NCBI RefSeq assembly: GCF_014898815.1
Contig: NW_026515543.1
Coordinates: 1,736,001 to 1,800,000 of the forward strand
Reading direction: 5' to 3'
Source of the DNA: Panonychus citri
Lineage: Eukaryota; Arthropoda; Arachnida; Trombidiformes; Tetranychidae
DNA: 64,000 bases
Part shown: positions 47,440 through 60,540 of the stretch, piece by piece
Layout of the letters: the number at the start of each line of letters is the position of its first letter
Numbering within the stretch: the first letter of the stretch is position 1
Made by a program: the position numbers and the translations under genes
Notes under the pieces: generated by a model
Told to the model about the DNA's origin: nothing
Seen by the model: only the letters and a program-made list of their open reading frames with translations
Databases searched by the model: none

Positions 47440-49244
47440 CAATCATCATTGAATAACTTGTTCTGGTCTCAGAATCAACTCTTTTTTTGTAAACCAGTTG
47501 ATTAATCATTTATTATTTAATTTCTCCAACAGTTATACAACAATCGAAACTCTTAATTGTTGAAACCAATAGATTACTCATAAAACTTTAAAACAGTTAC
47601 TTGAGTTCTTGATAATTTCCATGAAAACAATCAATTGATTCAAATGAAATTACCCATTGAGCTAATCTTCTTAAATTGAACAATTAATTATTGATTAGCC
47701 ATTATTTCAATCGATCATTCTAATTGTAATTTAAAATCGTTAACTTAATCAATTTTTCTTGGTTAATTTATAGTTTCCTTGACAATGGTAACCATTTTAT
47801 TGGATTAAATTTCTTTTAATTTGATTACTGAACTTATGGAACAATTTAATCATTTTTACTCTCGAGATTTGATTATTTCTCTTAATCAATTTCTATCGAT
47901 TCCAATCAATTAATTGCCTACAATAGATCAACTTTATTTTTCTGGCCATTCTATCAATCAATCATTATCTAAATTACCTAATAACAATTAAAAGGATATT
48001 AGAGAGTTAATTGTTTGTATGTTTTTGATTTTCCAAAATTACAATTAATCATCAATTGTCCAAAGAAAATCACATTGGCCACTAATTAATTAATTTCCGA
48101 TTGAAGATCAAATGTCAATTAAGTCTAATCACTTAATCATTTAATCTTTTCAATGGTTTTTCAATTTTCTCCTTCAGGTTAATTAGTTATAATAATTTCT
48201 AATTATCAAGACAAAAATCGTCAACTAAATCTAATTGTCATCATCTATCGACAATTAGAATCATTAATTTGTTGTTAATGTTTGTCCATTGAAAAGATAT
48301 AAAAATCAATGTTATTTGTATCACTTTTCATGATCAATGTAATTAATTGTTGATTGTCACTCAATTGTTACTCTATTTTAGACCAAATTATCACTGTAAT
48401 TCCCTTAATTGTGAATTTAATCAACAATTAACGAAAGAAGGTCATCAGCTTCACGATTTTGAAGTAACAACGAAATCAAGTGAATCATTTTCCTCGTTTT
48501 CTTCTGGACAATCGAAGGCCTAACATTCATCATTTGAAGTTCTTTTACCTGTTAATTAGGTAGCTTGATGATCCCAATTTAGAATTAATCATTTTGATTA
48601 TGATGATTGGAAACAAATGGTAACCTTTATTTTCTTCAATCGAATTAAATTTTCTGTATATTTAAAGATCTACCTACAGTCTAACCCATTATTTTGTGTT
48701 TTCTTTTTTTTTCTCAACAGAAAATCTCTCGCCTTTTATATGGAAAATGGAATATTGAATATTGGAAACACAATTAATGATCTAAAAATTGATTGAGAAT
48801 AAATTACCAACCTTGTTCTCTCTCTCTCTTTCAATTTACAATAGAATTGATTTTGTTGTGTGAATCAAGTTGTTCTTTTTGGACCAAATAATCAAAACCA
48901 TGTATTCCAATTGAAGTGATGGAAAAGGTATCCAATGTTTGATCACATTCTAATCAGAAGAAGGAAATATAAATGATGATGAAAAAGAAAGAAACCATGG
49001 AAGACAAAGGTTCCTGGAAAGAAGATGGAGATTTGAAAGATGGAGAAAAGGAAAAGAAAAAGAAAATTTTATTCTAAAGATGAAGATGAAAAGCCAAATA
49101 ATGGAAAAGTTGAGAAGGATTAACCAGGATGTGATTCCTAACGGTTAATTGTGATAAGGGAAAGAAAGATTATGATGCTGATAATGATAGAGAATTGAAT
49201 CAGATGATGATTATCATCTGTTCTTCAATGGTCACCAATCAATG
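47440..49244. other. Intergenic region with one exon-like ORF
   Basis: Mostly AT-rich and featureless. On the plus strand at 48382-48523, a frame follows a good acceptor (TTACTCTATTTTAG) and ends in TAA. It reads in part TKEGHQLHDFEVTTKSSESF and is Ser/Gln-rich at the end. It may be a terminal exon of an unseen gene or chance; I found no partner exon. Confidence 0.3.
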
Positions 49245-49385
49245 TAAAGGGTGTTTACTTTAAAAACTTCCATAAACGAGATAGCAAAGTAACAGGTAAA
49301 AGGTTAGATTAAATTTTATCTCTCACCTTTGCCTATGTTGTTTTCTTATCTCTTTTATGGACGTTTTTAAAGTAAACACCCTTTA
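49245..49385. mobile_element. TA-flanked MITE (Tc1/mariner-type ends)
   Basis: A 137-base unit (49247-49383) has terminal inverted repeats that are perfect for 21 bases, starting AAGGGTGTTTACTTTAAA, and are imperfect inward (CCATAAA.GAGATA shared in both arms). It is flanked on both sides by TA, the target duplication of Tc1/mariner elements. No coding capacity; non-autonomous. Confidence 0.8.
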
Positions 49386-49473
49386 TGAAAATCGTTATAA
49401 ACAAAAGCCCGAAAGTCAGGTCACCGATATTTTCGCCAATTTTCAATCCAGCAAATGTTCATCTCTCATCATC

Positions 49474-49514
<41 letters not shown>

Positions 49515-50152
49515 TACCTTGAAATTAGGTTCCACACGTCAACCTTTTTTCTTCTCTCTCTCTCTCTCCCTCCAGTAAGAATTATCTCTTATCTTCTCAT
49601 CTGCTTGTCTTCTTCATCTTCTTAACATGTTATCATTTATTTATCTTCATATTCATTATATACTTTTTTTGTTCGACGAGAGTTAGAATCAATCTCATTC
49701 TAAACACTAGTTTGTTTCACTCAACAACAACCATCATTTAGAATTGATTGTTATGATCATCAAAACAATCAATTCTCTCCGAAACTAATTCAACAATTTG
49801 CTTTCAACTTCTTTTTTTCCTGTTTCTCATCTTATTTTTCCTTCTAATACTTTTGATACCTGTAAATCTACACTAAATCTTGTAATTGAAAGCGAACTAG
49901 TTAATTCCAATGTTCTTAATGTTTACAGTTAAATTTGATTACAATGGTTACGATTTTATCCTTATTGCATTTTAGTGTTTTGTAAAATTGTAATTTTCTT
50001 GTTTCATTTTCACCGTGATTTGTGTTAATCAGTTCAAATACGTTCTCAGACTATTATCGTTCGGTTAATTGTTGACTTATTGGTTTGATTATTGTTACTG
50101 TTTCTTGGTCCATGTCAATTTAAATCAGGCAACCAAGGAGTACGATTTAATC
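49386..50152 (+). other. GNPTG upstream region
   Basis: Contains a long (TC)n run at about 49480-49511, further CT runs, then AT-rich leader sequence up to the GNPTG start. Probable promoter and 5' UTR; no discrete element identified. Confidence 0.45.
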
Positions 50153-51075
50153 ATGATCATACAACTGGGTTGCCTGTGGATTACAATTGTGGCCGTTTCT
50201 TTGATCAAAAGTGTAGACAATTTAACTAATCCAATTCCAATCAGAATTGTGAGTGAGACTTCACGTTTAATTAGGTGTAGTTTATTTTTCTCAGTTGATT
50301 GATTTTCCAAAGAAAAGACTTCTAATTGATTTTGTGTTTTTGTTTAATTATCTTTTGTTCCAGTTCTACTCCGTCACCTAAATCATTGGCTACCGTTAAA
50401 CCACCGGCTAATTTTTCTGGTCCATCGGCTCTTCGGCTTTTGGAAAACCAATGTTTCACTTATTTAGATGAAATTTATCAATATCGATTTTGTCCCTTTC
50501 GAAATGTGACCCAACATGAGACCACAAGTAACTGGTCTCGATTTGAAGGTGTTCTCGGTATTTGGTCAGGCGAATGGTCAATCGGTAATAACACTTTTCT
50601 CTCAATGAAATATCGTGATGGTGATTTATGCTCATCGAAAACTGGACAAATACGTCGACGAGTTAAAGTCTATCCAATTTGTGGTTCCTCGAATCGGCTT
50701 ATCAATGCAACCGAACCTGATCTCTGTCGTTACGAGTTATACTTTCAAACTCCGTTAATCTGTGATACCAAAAATATCAAAGTCTATCCAACACTGGATG
50801 AGAATCTACGTTCCAAATGGGATCTATTGGAAACTCTCAGACTCAATCAACTAATCGCCGAAAAAGCTTATACCTTTCAAGTAGATCAAATATTTCGAGA
50901 GGCTGGACTAATCCATCGAAACATGTACGCACTTGGATTAGAAGATAAAGATGATGAAGATGATCCTCAATTCGATAATCTGGCCCAATGTAAACAAGCA
51001 TATAAACACCTTTTAAAAGAGAGAAAAAATTCTGCCAAAACAAATCAACTAATTAACAATTCGTTTCACAATTAA
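50153..51075 (+). CDS. GNPTG: N-acetylglucosamine-1-phosphotransferase gamma subunit
   Basis: Two exons, 50153-50274 and 50364-51075, give 277 aa. A signal peptide opens the protein (MIIQLGCLWITIVAVSLI). The MRH (mannose-6-phosphate receptor homology) domain occupies about residues 58-165 with the family's block YRFCPFRNVTQHE, then GVLGIWSGEW, NNTFLSMKYRDGD.C and CRYELYFQTPLIC. The C-terminal part has VYPTLDENLRSKWD and a FDNLAQCKQAYKHL segment matching the end of the vertebrate protein. GNPTG is the soluble Golgi subunit that recognises lysosomal hydrolases for mannose-6-phosphate tagging by GNPTAB. Several N-glycosylation sequons are present (NLT, NFS, NVT, NWS, NNT). The tail is shorter than the human one (305 aa). 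The start Met gives the only frame with a signal peptide. Confidence 0.95.
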
Positions 51076-51775
51076 CGACTTGAAGTAATTTTATATTAGT
51101 AACAGAATCATCTTTGGTTATTGATTATCATTCAACTCGATCATCTTGATTACCAGTTAACTTAAATCTCTCATCTAAGTTTGCTGTTTAATCATTTTCT
51201 CTTTCATTAAAACTTGAAATCACTAAGTGATCTTAATTATTAATCATCTCAAACATCAATGATTGTCAATTAATCAAAAATGTGATCATAATCATTTTCA
51301 TCCCAATTTTCTGTTTAACGTTTTTTTTACACTTTTATCTCAAAAATCTTATATTTTATGTTAAGATAATTAAAAACTAAATCATTTATTCTGATTAAAA
51401 TCTGTTTTGACTGTTTATTTAAAATCAAATACAAGATTATCAATCAAATTAAGATGGAATCGATTAAAACTCTGATTACATGAATCTCTTAATCAATGAA
51501 ATTGTAACTGTAGTTTCAATCTTTTCAATCAAACAGTAATTGATAACAATCAATTTCTCAAATTAGTCTTCAAATTACTACAATTTAATTTAAAACATTT
51601 TAATATACATTGTAAATCATCAAGTTAACTGTTAATTTAAATTTCTTAATTTCGTTCAAGAAATTAAAATGAATTTTTTGTCACTTGAAAAACGACCAAT
51701 AGATGGAGGCACTGGTAACATGCTTTTTATCAAAGAGTAAGGAGCCTTATGGTTGTCGTAGTTTGCGAGAAGGCA
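51076..51775. other. GNPTG 3' UTR and intergenic region
   Basis: AT-rich to about 51690, then base composition rises sharply toward the next feature. No other gene seen. Confidence 0.45.
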
Positions 51776-52081
51776 TTAAATGCCTGGCATTTTGCGACCA
51801 GCTCGTCCATAAGGAGCCGGGACGTAAGGTCGATCACCAATATAATTTGGATCACACCCCGAAACGCACACATGATTGGCCGAACCAGGAAACTTACTAG
51901 TGTCCATCTCATGTCGACGACCAGAACGACGGCACGCATACGGCTGGTCGCAATAGCGAAAATAATATCTGGTTGGATCGCGAACAACAGTCAACTCAGG
52001 ATTCGAAGACATCAATAACTGTTGGTCTTCAGGTACATAATGTACATTTTTAGCCTTATCTGGATCAACATGATCGCTTAA
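51776..52081 (-). CDS. G+C-rich orphan ORF/exon with four cysteines
   Basis: On the minus strand a frame of 101 codons runs from a possible acceptor (CAATTATAAG at 52082) to TAA. If translated from its first ATG (52015) it is 79 aa. It contains DPTRYYFRYCDQPYAC, SGRRHEMD, SANHVCVSGCDPNYIGDRP and ends APYGRAGRKMPGI. The four cysteines in CDQPYAC and CVSGC spacing suggest a secreted, disulfide-bonded piece. The segment is about half G+C with codons such as CGC, CCG, GTC and TCG, unlike all neighbouring genes. No upstream exon, signal peptide or family was recognised. It could be the last exon of an unseen gene, a transferred fragment or a decayed copy. Plus-strand frames over the same bases look like shadows. 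Confidence 0.45.
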   Translation of the reverse strand, partial: LSDHVDPDKAKNVHYVPEDQQLLMSSNPELTVVRDPTRYYFRYCDQPYACRRSGRRHEMDTSKFPGSANHVCVSGCDPNYIGDRPYVPAPYGRAGRKMPGI

Positions 52082-55033
52082 CTTATAATTGAATATTTAA
52101 GAAATTCTAGAAACAGTTAATCGAAATGTTTAATTTTGATCGTATTTATAAATTCAAATCGTAAATTGATTTATTAATACTATTTACAATTATGGTTTTC
52201 TAAAGCGATTTTTGGGTCAAATTCCAAAAAAAAAGGTCAAAATAATTCATCGGAAATTAAATATTTTCCTTTAATTTGTTGATTTGATTTTCTAACAATT
52301 GAAAGAAACAAATCGTTCTGATTTTCTAGTCTTTCACCTAATGGCTCTTAATCAATAATCACCCGATTACCTTTAATCAATCATGAAAAGATTGAAATGA
52401 TTACAATTTGATTACAAATTTTGATTGTTTGGTACAAAGGAAAAAGGAAAAAGATGAATGAAAAAAAAAGAGAATACAATTTACTAAATCATCTCAATTA
52501 ACTTAAACTCAACTCAACCAATTCATTGATTAGATTGATCAAAGGAACATTATTTTCATGGTTAAATCAGTTGAAATCAATGGAGATTATTAGTTAATTG
52601 TTGCTCCAAATAAAAAGAAACTTAAATCTCCTTCCAAACAATTAACTCTAATGAAATTAAGGTTATAATTATCTCGGTGATTTAACTCATCAGTGAATTA
52701 AATTGCTGGTTTAACGAAAAGAAAATGAAAAAAATTTTCGACAGTTGAAATGGTCAATTATCTCCACTGGTCATCAACAATTAACAAAAGTATTAAAAAG
52801 TATTCTAAATGTTTATAATTAGTGACCAGAGAAATTGAAACGATCCAAGTTTCGAGATCGTTAAATGTCCAACAATCATTAACAAGAGAAACGGTCAATT
52901 AATATGATGGAGAAGAATTAATTTTAATAGCAAATGAGTGAATTAAATTGTTTCTTTTTCTTTTTTTGTGAATGGAAAAAATTCCCTCACGATCATTGAC
53001 ATTTCATTGTATTCGCAGTGAAGGTTAACAACAATCAACAGAAATTATCATAGGAAAAAGATGATAATAGTTGACCAGGAGAAGAGAAAAGATTAACCGA
53101 AAATAAAGGTAAGAGAGAGAGAAAAGAGAAAACCAGAAGCCGAAAGAAAGAGAAAAAGAAAGAGAGACAGATGATAAAAGAAGACGAATGATGATAAATA
53201 AAGAGAGAGAGAGAGAGAATTTAAAAGTTTCTATTCTATTCTATTCCCGGTTTTCTGATATTCTTTTAATTCAACTGTTAGTCCCTCAAGTCGATTCTCT
53301 TTATTTTCTTTTCATATTTACCTGTGTTCTCATTGAGATTCCCAAATTTCACCTTAATTGAATTTCACCACAATCAACTAATCACCAGGAGAAATTAGAA
53401 ATCGAATCACAATTAACCAGCAATTTGTTTCTCTTTTCAAATTAACTGAAAATCTCATTTGCATGTTACCGGTTATTTTCATTTTCCGTTTCTTTATCAT
53501 TGTAAACACAAATTTCCATTGTTTTTGTTTTTCAAATTGTGTAATTAATTTAATCTCAACTGTGTTCAACAATTAACCAGGTATGTGTGTGTGTACATTT
53601 TTTGTTAATTGTATTGTAAATTGTGAAAATCACAATCAATGTTATTGTTTGATTTGTGTGAATGTTTTTCCGTTGAAACTATAAATTGTATTTCCAATGT
53701 TTCTGTTGATGTAAACAAACAGCAACCATTTGATTGTCTCTTTTATGTAGTTAATTTAATTTGATTAACGGTTTTCAACACCTTTCTAATTGTTAATTGT
53801 TAATCAATTAATGTATTTATATACTGTGCTAACAAGTGTCTAATCAATTAATTCTAATGATAGTTGATTAAAGTGTAATTCTCATCACCGAGACTAATTG
53901 TTTCTTACCTTTAGGTATTAGGTATTGATCCACACTTATTGTTACAATAGTTGAAACAATATATACACTCAATTGTGATATTTTAATTGTAGTCGTTGAT
54001 TAACTGATCATTTCAAGGAATAATTAAGATGCTGATGATTATAATTTAATTTTTCTTTTCTTTTATCGCAAATCTAAACAGTTGACTGGATTTTAAGTGA
54101 TTGAGGAAAAAAAGTGTTATTCAACAATTGGAATATAATTTAAATGGTAAGTATTAATATTTTGCTTTTCTCTTAATTTCTTACACTCGGAAGAATCTGA
54201 GTTGATTTCATTGGTTCCACAACAATTAACAATCCACTTTAATTGTCAATAGAATTGATAAAACATTGGATTATCAATAGAGAGATGGAAGAAACAAAAA
54301 ATCTCTCAAGTAAAATTCATCAATTGTTTTTCTCTCTTCACCTTTAATTCAGTTGATTAAACCTTTAAACTATTCTCTTGATTTTAAAGAGAAATGATTT
54401 ATCTTAATTGTCAAAGTTGGAGAACAAAAAAAAAGTTGATCAATTATACGGAGAAATTGATAGAAAATCAATTGAACCTAACAATCAACTTGTAATCATA
54501 ATAATCAGTTGAGAGAAAACAACAAAGTCTCAATATGAGAATACAATCAAATTTTCACCATCAACAATTTACTAATTTCTTTCTCCTTGAAATATTTTTC
54601 TTTTTTACATTCAGGTAAACAAGTGGAAATTTCTCTCTACCTAATTGTCCGTTAAATTGTGATTCTAATTGAAAGAAAATGACAAATATACATGACAATC
54701 ATTCCAACAACAACAACAACAAAACCAGAAACAACTGATTATCCGCGAAGATTAAAACATTTCTGGTGATTAAACTCTCAGTGATTGATTCCTTTTTCTC
54801 CTAAGTAAATCATGATGCTCATAACCCTCCAGTAATTAACTCTCACCAATCAGTTGATTCTACTCAATGAAATAATCAACAATTTAATATGTTTTCATAT
54901 TCATTTGGGTTCCATAGGAAGTGATCACATTGTGTTGATAGTATTTTGTGAGTCGATGTGTAAATCATAACCAGCATCATAACCACCAAGGAAGATTAAG
55001 TGGATGATTAATTCATCATCATCATCATCATCA

Positions 55034-55066
<33 letters not shown>

Positions 55067-56180
55067 TTTTTCTTACTACAAATCAATTTATATCATCTTA
55101 ACCCTTATATAAAACATTCAATCACCTGTATCCATGAAATCAGTTCACCAAGAGAAAGAGAATCGAAATTATTTTTCTTGTTAATTGTGTTACAATTTCC
55201 ATCAAATTTGTGATAATCATCATCATCTACACATTAACTGTTATTCATAATACACTCACTCATAAATATACACACACAATTTACTAATTAATTATAATTA
55301 AAATCATCTCACAACACTGAACAATTGGAAAGAAACAACAACAATAACAACCACTACCTTCACTTAACAGTAACGTTGAAGGTGTTGATTATGTTTTCGT
55401 ATTTATATTAAGTTACTTTTTAAATTGTGATTGTGTCCTTAAAAAGAAGCCACAAAATTAGAATTTTCTCAACAAATTCTATTCCAAATTAATCCAATAT
55501 TGGAAGGCGTTGGTGATAAAAAAGAAAATTCAAAATAATCGACTTTCTTCAACAGTAAAACCGTTGAAATTTCTGTTTACCTTATAACCTGAATCACGAA
55601 TAGAGGAAAGAAAAAGAAGATTACAATTTGTTGTTGTTCTCTTTTCTTTTGTCTCCACAATCTTTTTCTTTTCTCTTTTTATTGTTGTTAAACATCATCA
55701 TTATTATCAAATTAACCTTGTAATTAATTATTGTTGTTAATCGAGAGAAAAATCAATATCTTTAACTGGGAACATTCAAAATGGTGGCTACTGTTTTCTT
55801 CTGGTTCCACTTGTTCCCGCGAATTTAATCTTCTTGTCGCCTGATTGTTTTCACCTTAAAAGAGAACATTTTTCTCTTCTGTTACTTTCTTCTGTTCACA
55901 AGATTAAATTGTTAATCACAATTAGTGAAATTGAACACAGCAAATATACAGAAAATCATCTTCATCGACTCCCTCTCAGTCTCCTTGTGATCCTTGCAAG
56001 AGAAACATTGATATTCACCTTTTGTCTTTCTCTCTCTTTTTTGAAATTTGTTCTTCCATTTTTGTTTTGTTTTGTTCTATTCTATTCTATCATCATCATC
56101 ATCATCATCATCATCACCCTTCAACATTGTGAAACAAAAGATTTTCAAAGTCAACGTAATTCCAAGTGTTTTCTGGTTAG
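52082..56180. other. Long noncoding region, RhoGEF 5' leader
   Basis: About 4 kb of AT-rich sequence with GAGAGA, CT and CATCATCAT runs (53110-53220, 55018-55060, 56090-56115). A donor-like site ACCAG|GTATGT at 53581 and an acceptor-like GGTTAG directly before the RhoGEF ATG (56180) suggest 5' UTR exons spread over this region. No coding exon recognised. Confidence 0.45.
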
Positions 56181-59100
56181 ATGACTACCCCACTTGGTCA
56201 GCCATGTTTTAAAAAAGACAATCTTGACAAGAGTAACATTACAACGTTCACTGTTGTTGGTGGTCAACAATCAACAATTAACCCTCAACAATTTATTTAC
56301 CATCATCAACGAGGTGAAATCTATTTAACAAAATTTGAATCTCTACCTAAAAGAGGAGGAGGTATGAAAGGATTAACAAGTGAATCGTCTTGTATTATCG
56401 GTGGTGGAAAATGTCAATCAGTTGAAAATCTTGTTAATCCTTCGTCTTCATCAATTGCTCCCTATATGTATCCCTATGTTACCTCAAGTACACCACCACC
56501 TGAGTTAATCTCTCATCATAATAATTGTACTGGCGGTGGATCAACAATTATCCCAAGCAAAATTTGCTCTACCAGTGCCGTTAGTAATATAACCAATGGT
56601 CATCAATCATTTCATAAAGGATTAAGACGATTCTTGGACAAAAGTATCTCTATCAACAACAACAACATAAACTCCCATGGTAATAATCTGAAATACTCTC
56701 ATTCATCACATGTTCTTAATCCAACATCATCATCATCTTCATCATCATCTACTACACAATTTGACCCCAACAATGGTTCATCATCAACCCTATCATCAAC
56801 TTCAAATGGTTCATCATCACAATCAACCGGTAATTTAATGGCTTCCCAAAGTCATTCATTGGAACACAATTCTTACAACAACAACACTGGACATTCATTA
56901 AGAGATTCTGGTCGGTCTGTTAATCAGTTACTTGATTCCCATAATCACCCTAATTATCAACAACAACATCAATATCCGCATCAGAATCATAATTTTGTTA
57001 AAACGCCTCGAAGTCGTAGTTCATCACCTCATCGTAGTTTACGATTTAAATCATCAATTGCTCGTTTCATTGATTCTAATGGTAAAATTGTTGATTATAA
57101 TGGTCGTCACGGTTTACCTAGGAAACAATTGAAGACACTTTTACCTATGGAAGATGCAACAATCAATTTAACTTCTTATCGTCAATACTCACCAATTGTT
57201 GATAAAAATGGTTTACTCTCTCAAGTTAACAGTCGAACAATGGATTCTTTGAAAGAGAATCTTGATATTTATGTTCTAACCAAGAATGCCAATAATGTTA
57301 ACAATAATAATACGATAAAGAGCAATACCAACAATAATAGTCCAAAGAATGTTTCATCGGTTAAACGTCGACCCTCAAATTTATCTTGTTCTCGTGTATT
57401 ACCCACCGATGAAAGACTCTATTCTCCTCAATTGGTTAAACCATTTCGAAGTGTATCAACTCTTGATTCTCGTCGAAAAGGTTATCAATCATATTCTGGA
57501 CCAACTACACCTGATCGTGAAATAATTACTACTTTCAATGGAAGTGATTTACAAAGGAAATTTAGTGATCCGCGAATTGCATTTGAACATAGAGATCAAT
57601 ATGCCAATCAAATGTACCAACAACAGCAACAACAACGGGTACCAACTAAAAGTGTTAATTATCAACAGTATTTACAGCAACAAAATGAACAATCAATGAA
57701 ATTAATTCGTAATGGTGCTCGAATGCTCTGGTGTGAATTACCACAAGTTCGTGAACTTGGACTTTATCGTGATCTCTCACCAACCCAGCGACAATTGCAA
57801 GAGGCACTTTTCGAAGTGATCACATCAGAAGCCTCTTACCTTCGAAGTTTGGACATTCTAGTCAATCATTTTGCGAATAATTTGACTCTTTCCAATCCCA
57901 CATTTCTTGATCCTCGTCGTAAGGCTGATCTATTTTCCAATATTCATGTGATTCGTGACATTTCTTACAATTTGATGAATATTCTTGAGATTCGATGGAA
58001 ACAGAATATCATTCTATCTGATGTTTGCGATATTCTTGTTGACTATGCATACAATCATTTCGCACCCTACATAACCTATTGTCGTTTTAAACGTCGTCAA
58101 GAATCAACCCTTCGGGAACTTCAACTCTCCTCAAAATTTAACCAACTCATCCGACAATTAGAATCTGATCCAATCTGTCAAGGGTTAACCTTACACTCAT
58201 TTCTCCTTCTACCAGTTCAAAGGGTAACCCGATACCCACTTCTAGTTGAGGCCATTCTCCGTCGTCTCTCACCTGAAACAATTCAATATCGATCCTGTAA
58301 ACGAACACTAATCGCAACCGATCAATTAGTTAAAGATTGTAACACTGCCGCTAATCAATATGACAAATATTTGGATCTCATGTCAAAATTAAAATTCTCC
58401 TCTTCATCCACCATAATGAAAGGATTATCCCTTAATGAGCCTCGATGGTTAATCAACAATTATGATATAACCCGATTAAAACCGGAAACACAGTCGACAC
58501 TTTTGATTGGCACCTTTCGTGCTCCTCACTGGTCTAATTCATCAAATGTTTTATCAATATTAAGTGACATGGTTTTATTAAGCAAGAAAAAAGGGTAATT
58601 TATCATCATTATTATCATCCTTAACTCTCTCTCCCTTAATCATCATGATCAATATGAACAATTAGATTAATCAATTACTCTTTGTGTGCCTATTTCACTA
58701 ACATCCTTCACCTTTCCAGATTTACCCTTGTAATCCAATTATTAACTAATCACCATATTACCAATCTAATCATGTTGATCATCTTTAATCATCTACAATC
58801 TTAATTGCTCCATCATCTTCCTCTCATATTAATCACATCAATTTAATCATATTAATTTATGCAATTACATTATCCTAACATGTTAACATTTTTGTTTACC
58901 TTTTAGTATTTTTTGTTTCAAACTTATTTCCTTTTCCTCCCTTTTCAAAACCTATCAATTTAATAACTAAATAATTACATTGATTTTGAGATTAGATTGA
59001 TTATGATTAACATTAGATGATTATAAAATAATAATATTAGGTAAACCTTGAAACAGATTAGTTTGAAATTAAGGAAAACAAATTAGTTAATTTTTTTCTG

Positions 59101-60540
59101 ATCTTGTTAATCAGTCATGTGTGTGTGTGTTTATGTATTTGTATTATTATGATTACATTAATATCACTTGAAACTATTACCTTCATCTTCATGATGATGA
59201 TGATTAAAATGAAGAGGAGTACAATCAGATTAACTTGGATTATCATCATAATCATGATGATAATATTTAATTTAGTTTTAATTTAATGTTAGCTGTTAAT
59301 TTTAAAAGTGTAAAATTTAACTCTTATTGTTATTATGTAAAAATAATGATCACAAGAAATCAAATTAATAAATCAAGATCAAGTTCAATTTAATGATATA
59401 ATAATAGTTTTCTTTTATTATTATTATTATTATATTAATGATGATGATGATTATTATTATGATCTATAGTTAATTGTTACTCTTAAATGGTTCATTTAAT
59501 TTTCTCAGATCAATAACAATCAAGAGCAAGTGACAAGATTTTTGGTCTTCCCCAATAGTTGATATTTTTCAAGAGTTGATTGATTTGTATGATACTCTTG
59601 ATAAAATAATCTAATCGTTTCAATTGTTTGTAATTATTTTAATTTCTTTATCCATCCTCACAGGGAAGAGTTAACGGTTTACGATTATTGTTTTCGAGAC
59701 TTGGTTCAAATGCGGAAAATTGGTCCAGATACTAAAGAACGAAATATTTTCAACTGTAAACTTCCGGATATTTATAAGAATTTGGTTAAGTTAACATTTC
59801 TTCACAACAATTGTGGCAAACGAATTGAATATTGCCTTAATTTCACTTCAATGTACGTAATTAATTTAGTTAATTCAGTTAATTTAGTCTAATTAAGTTA
59901 CTACGAAGAGAGAAAAAAACTTTCAAACTTGGTTAACTTTTTTTTACACTATAATCTTAACGACTGTTATTGTTATATTGATATTGTATATAAAATATTT
60001 CAATCATAACTGAACAATTAAGTTAATTTATTCAACCACAATTAATATTGATTGTATTAACTTTTTTCATTCATTAGATCTGAACGAGATGAATGTCTAT
60101 CAATATTAGATCCGAAGACAAATTTTATCAGAACTGAACAATTTACTGAACCATTATGGTTATGTAAGTAAATTTATTGCTTCATCAACTCTTCTTAACG
60201 ATTTTACATCTAAATAAATTGGTTAATTATGATGGACAACAATTAACTTTCACGTTTTCCCGTAACAGATCAAAATGGTAACAATAATTGGGAAGATTTA
60301 AATGTATCCAAACATCAACAGTTATCCAAGTATTCATCATCATCATCATCAAAGATTGGTTAGTTAACTATTTCTTATTTACAATTAAACCTTTTTTTCT
60401 GTTGATTCAATTTCCAGACTAAGATAATTATTTTTAATTAACAATTAATTTTTATTTCCATCATTCCAGAACCAGGTTACTGTTCAGATCAACAAAATGG
60501 CTGTCAAAATGTCGAGTACAGTCATGAGATATTCATCTAA
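56181..60540 (+). CDS. Ephexin-type RhoGEF (DH-PH)
   Basis: Five exons, 56181-58594, 59664-59852, 60078-60163, 60269-60358 and 60470-60540, give 949 aa. Residues 1 to about 510 are Ser/Asn/Gln-rich and probably disordered. From LWCELPQVRELG (about 517) the ephexin signature begins; the DH domain (about 535-725) has ALFEVITSEASYLRSLDILV and LLLPVQRVTRYPLLVEAILRR. The PH domain (about 750-870) is split over exons 1-3 and contains LSDMVLLSKKKG, VYDYCFRDL, LVKLTFLHNNCGKRIEY and SERDE, as in NGEF/ARHGEF5/16/19. Family role: guanine exchange on RhoA-type GTPases downstream of Eph receptors. The C-terminal SH3 of vertebrate ephexins is missing; only about 80 residues follow the PH domain, ending HEIFI, a possible class II PDZ ligand. 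The ATG directly follows a splice-acceptor-like TTAG. Confidence 0.9.

Noticed and set aside
49480..49511. CT/GA microsatellites such as this one considered as CRISPR-like or regulatory arrays
   Set aside because: Simple dinucleotide runs without spacers; common throughout this eukaryotic window.
51703..52018. Plus-strand ORFs over the G+C-rich island
   Set aside because: The minus-strand frame has better codon pattern, plausible cysteine spacing and a natural stop; the plus frames overlap one another and look like shadows.
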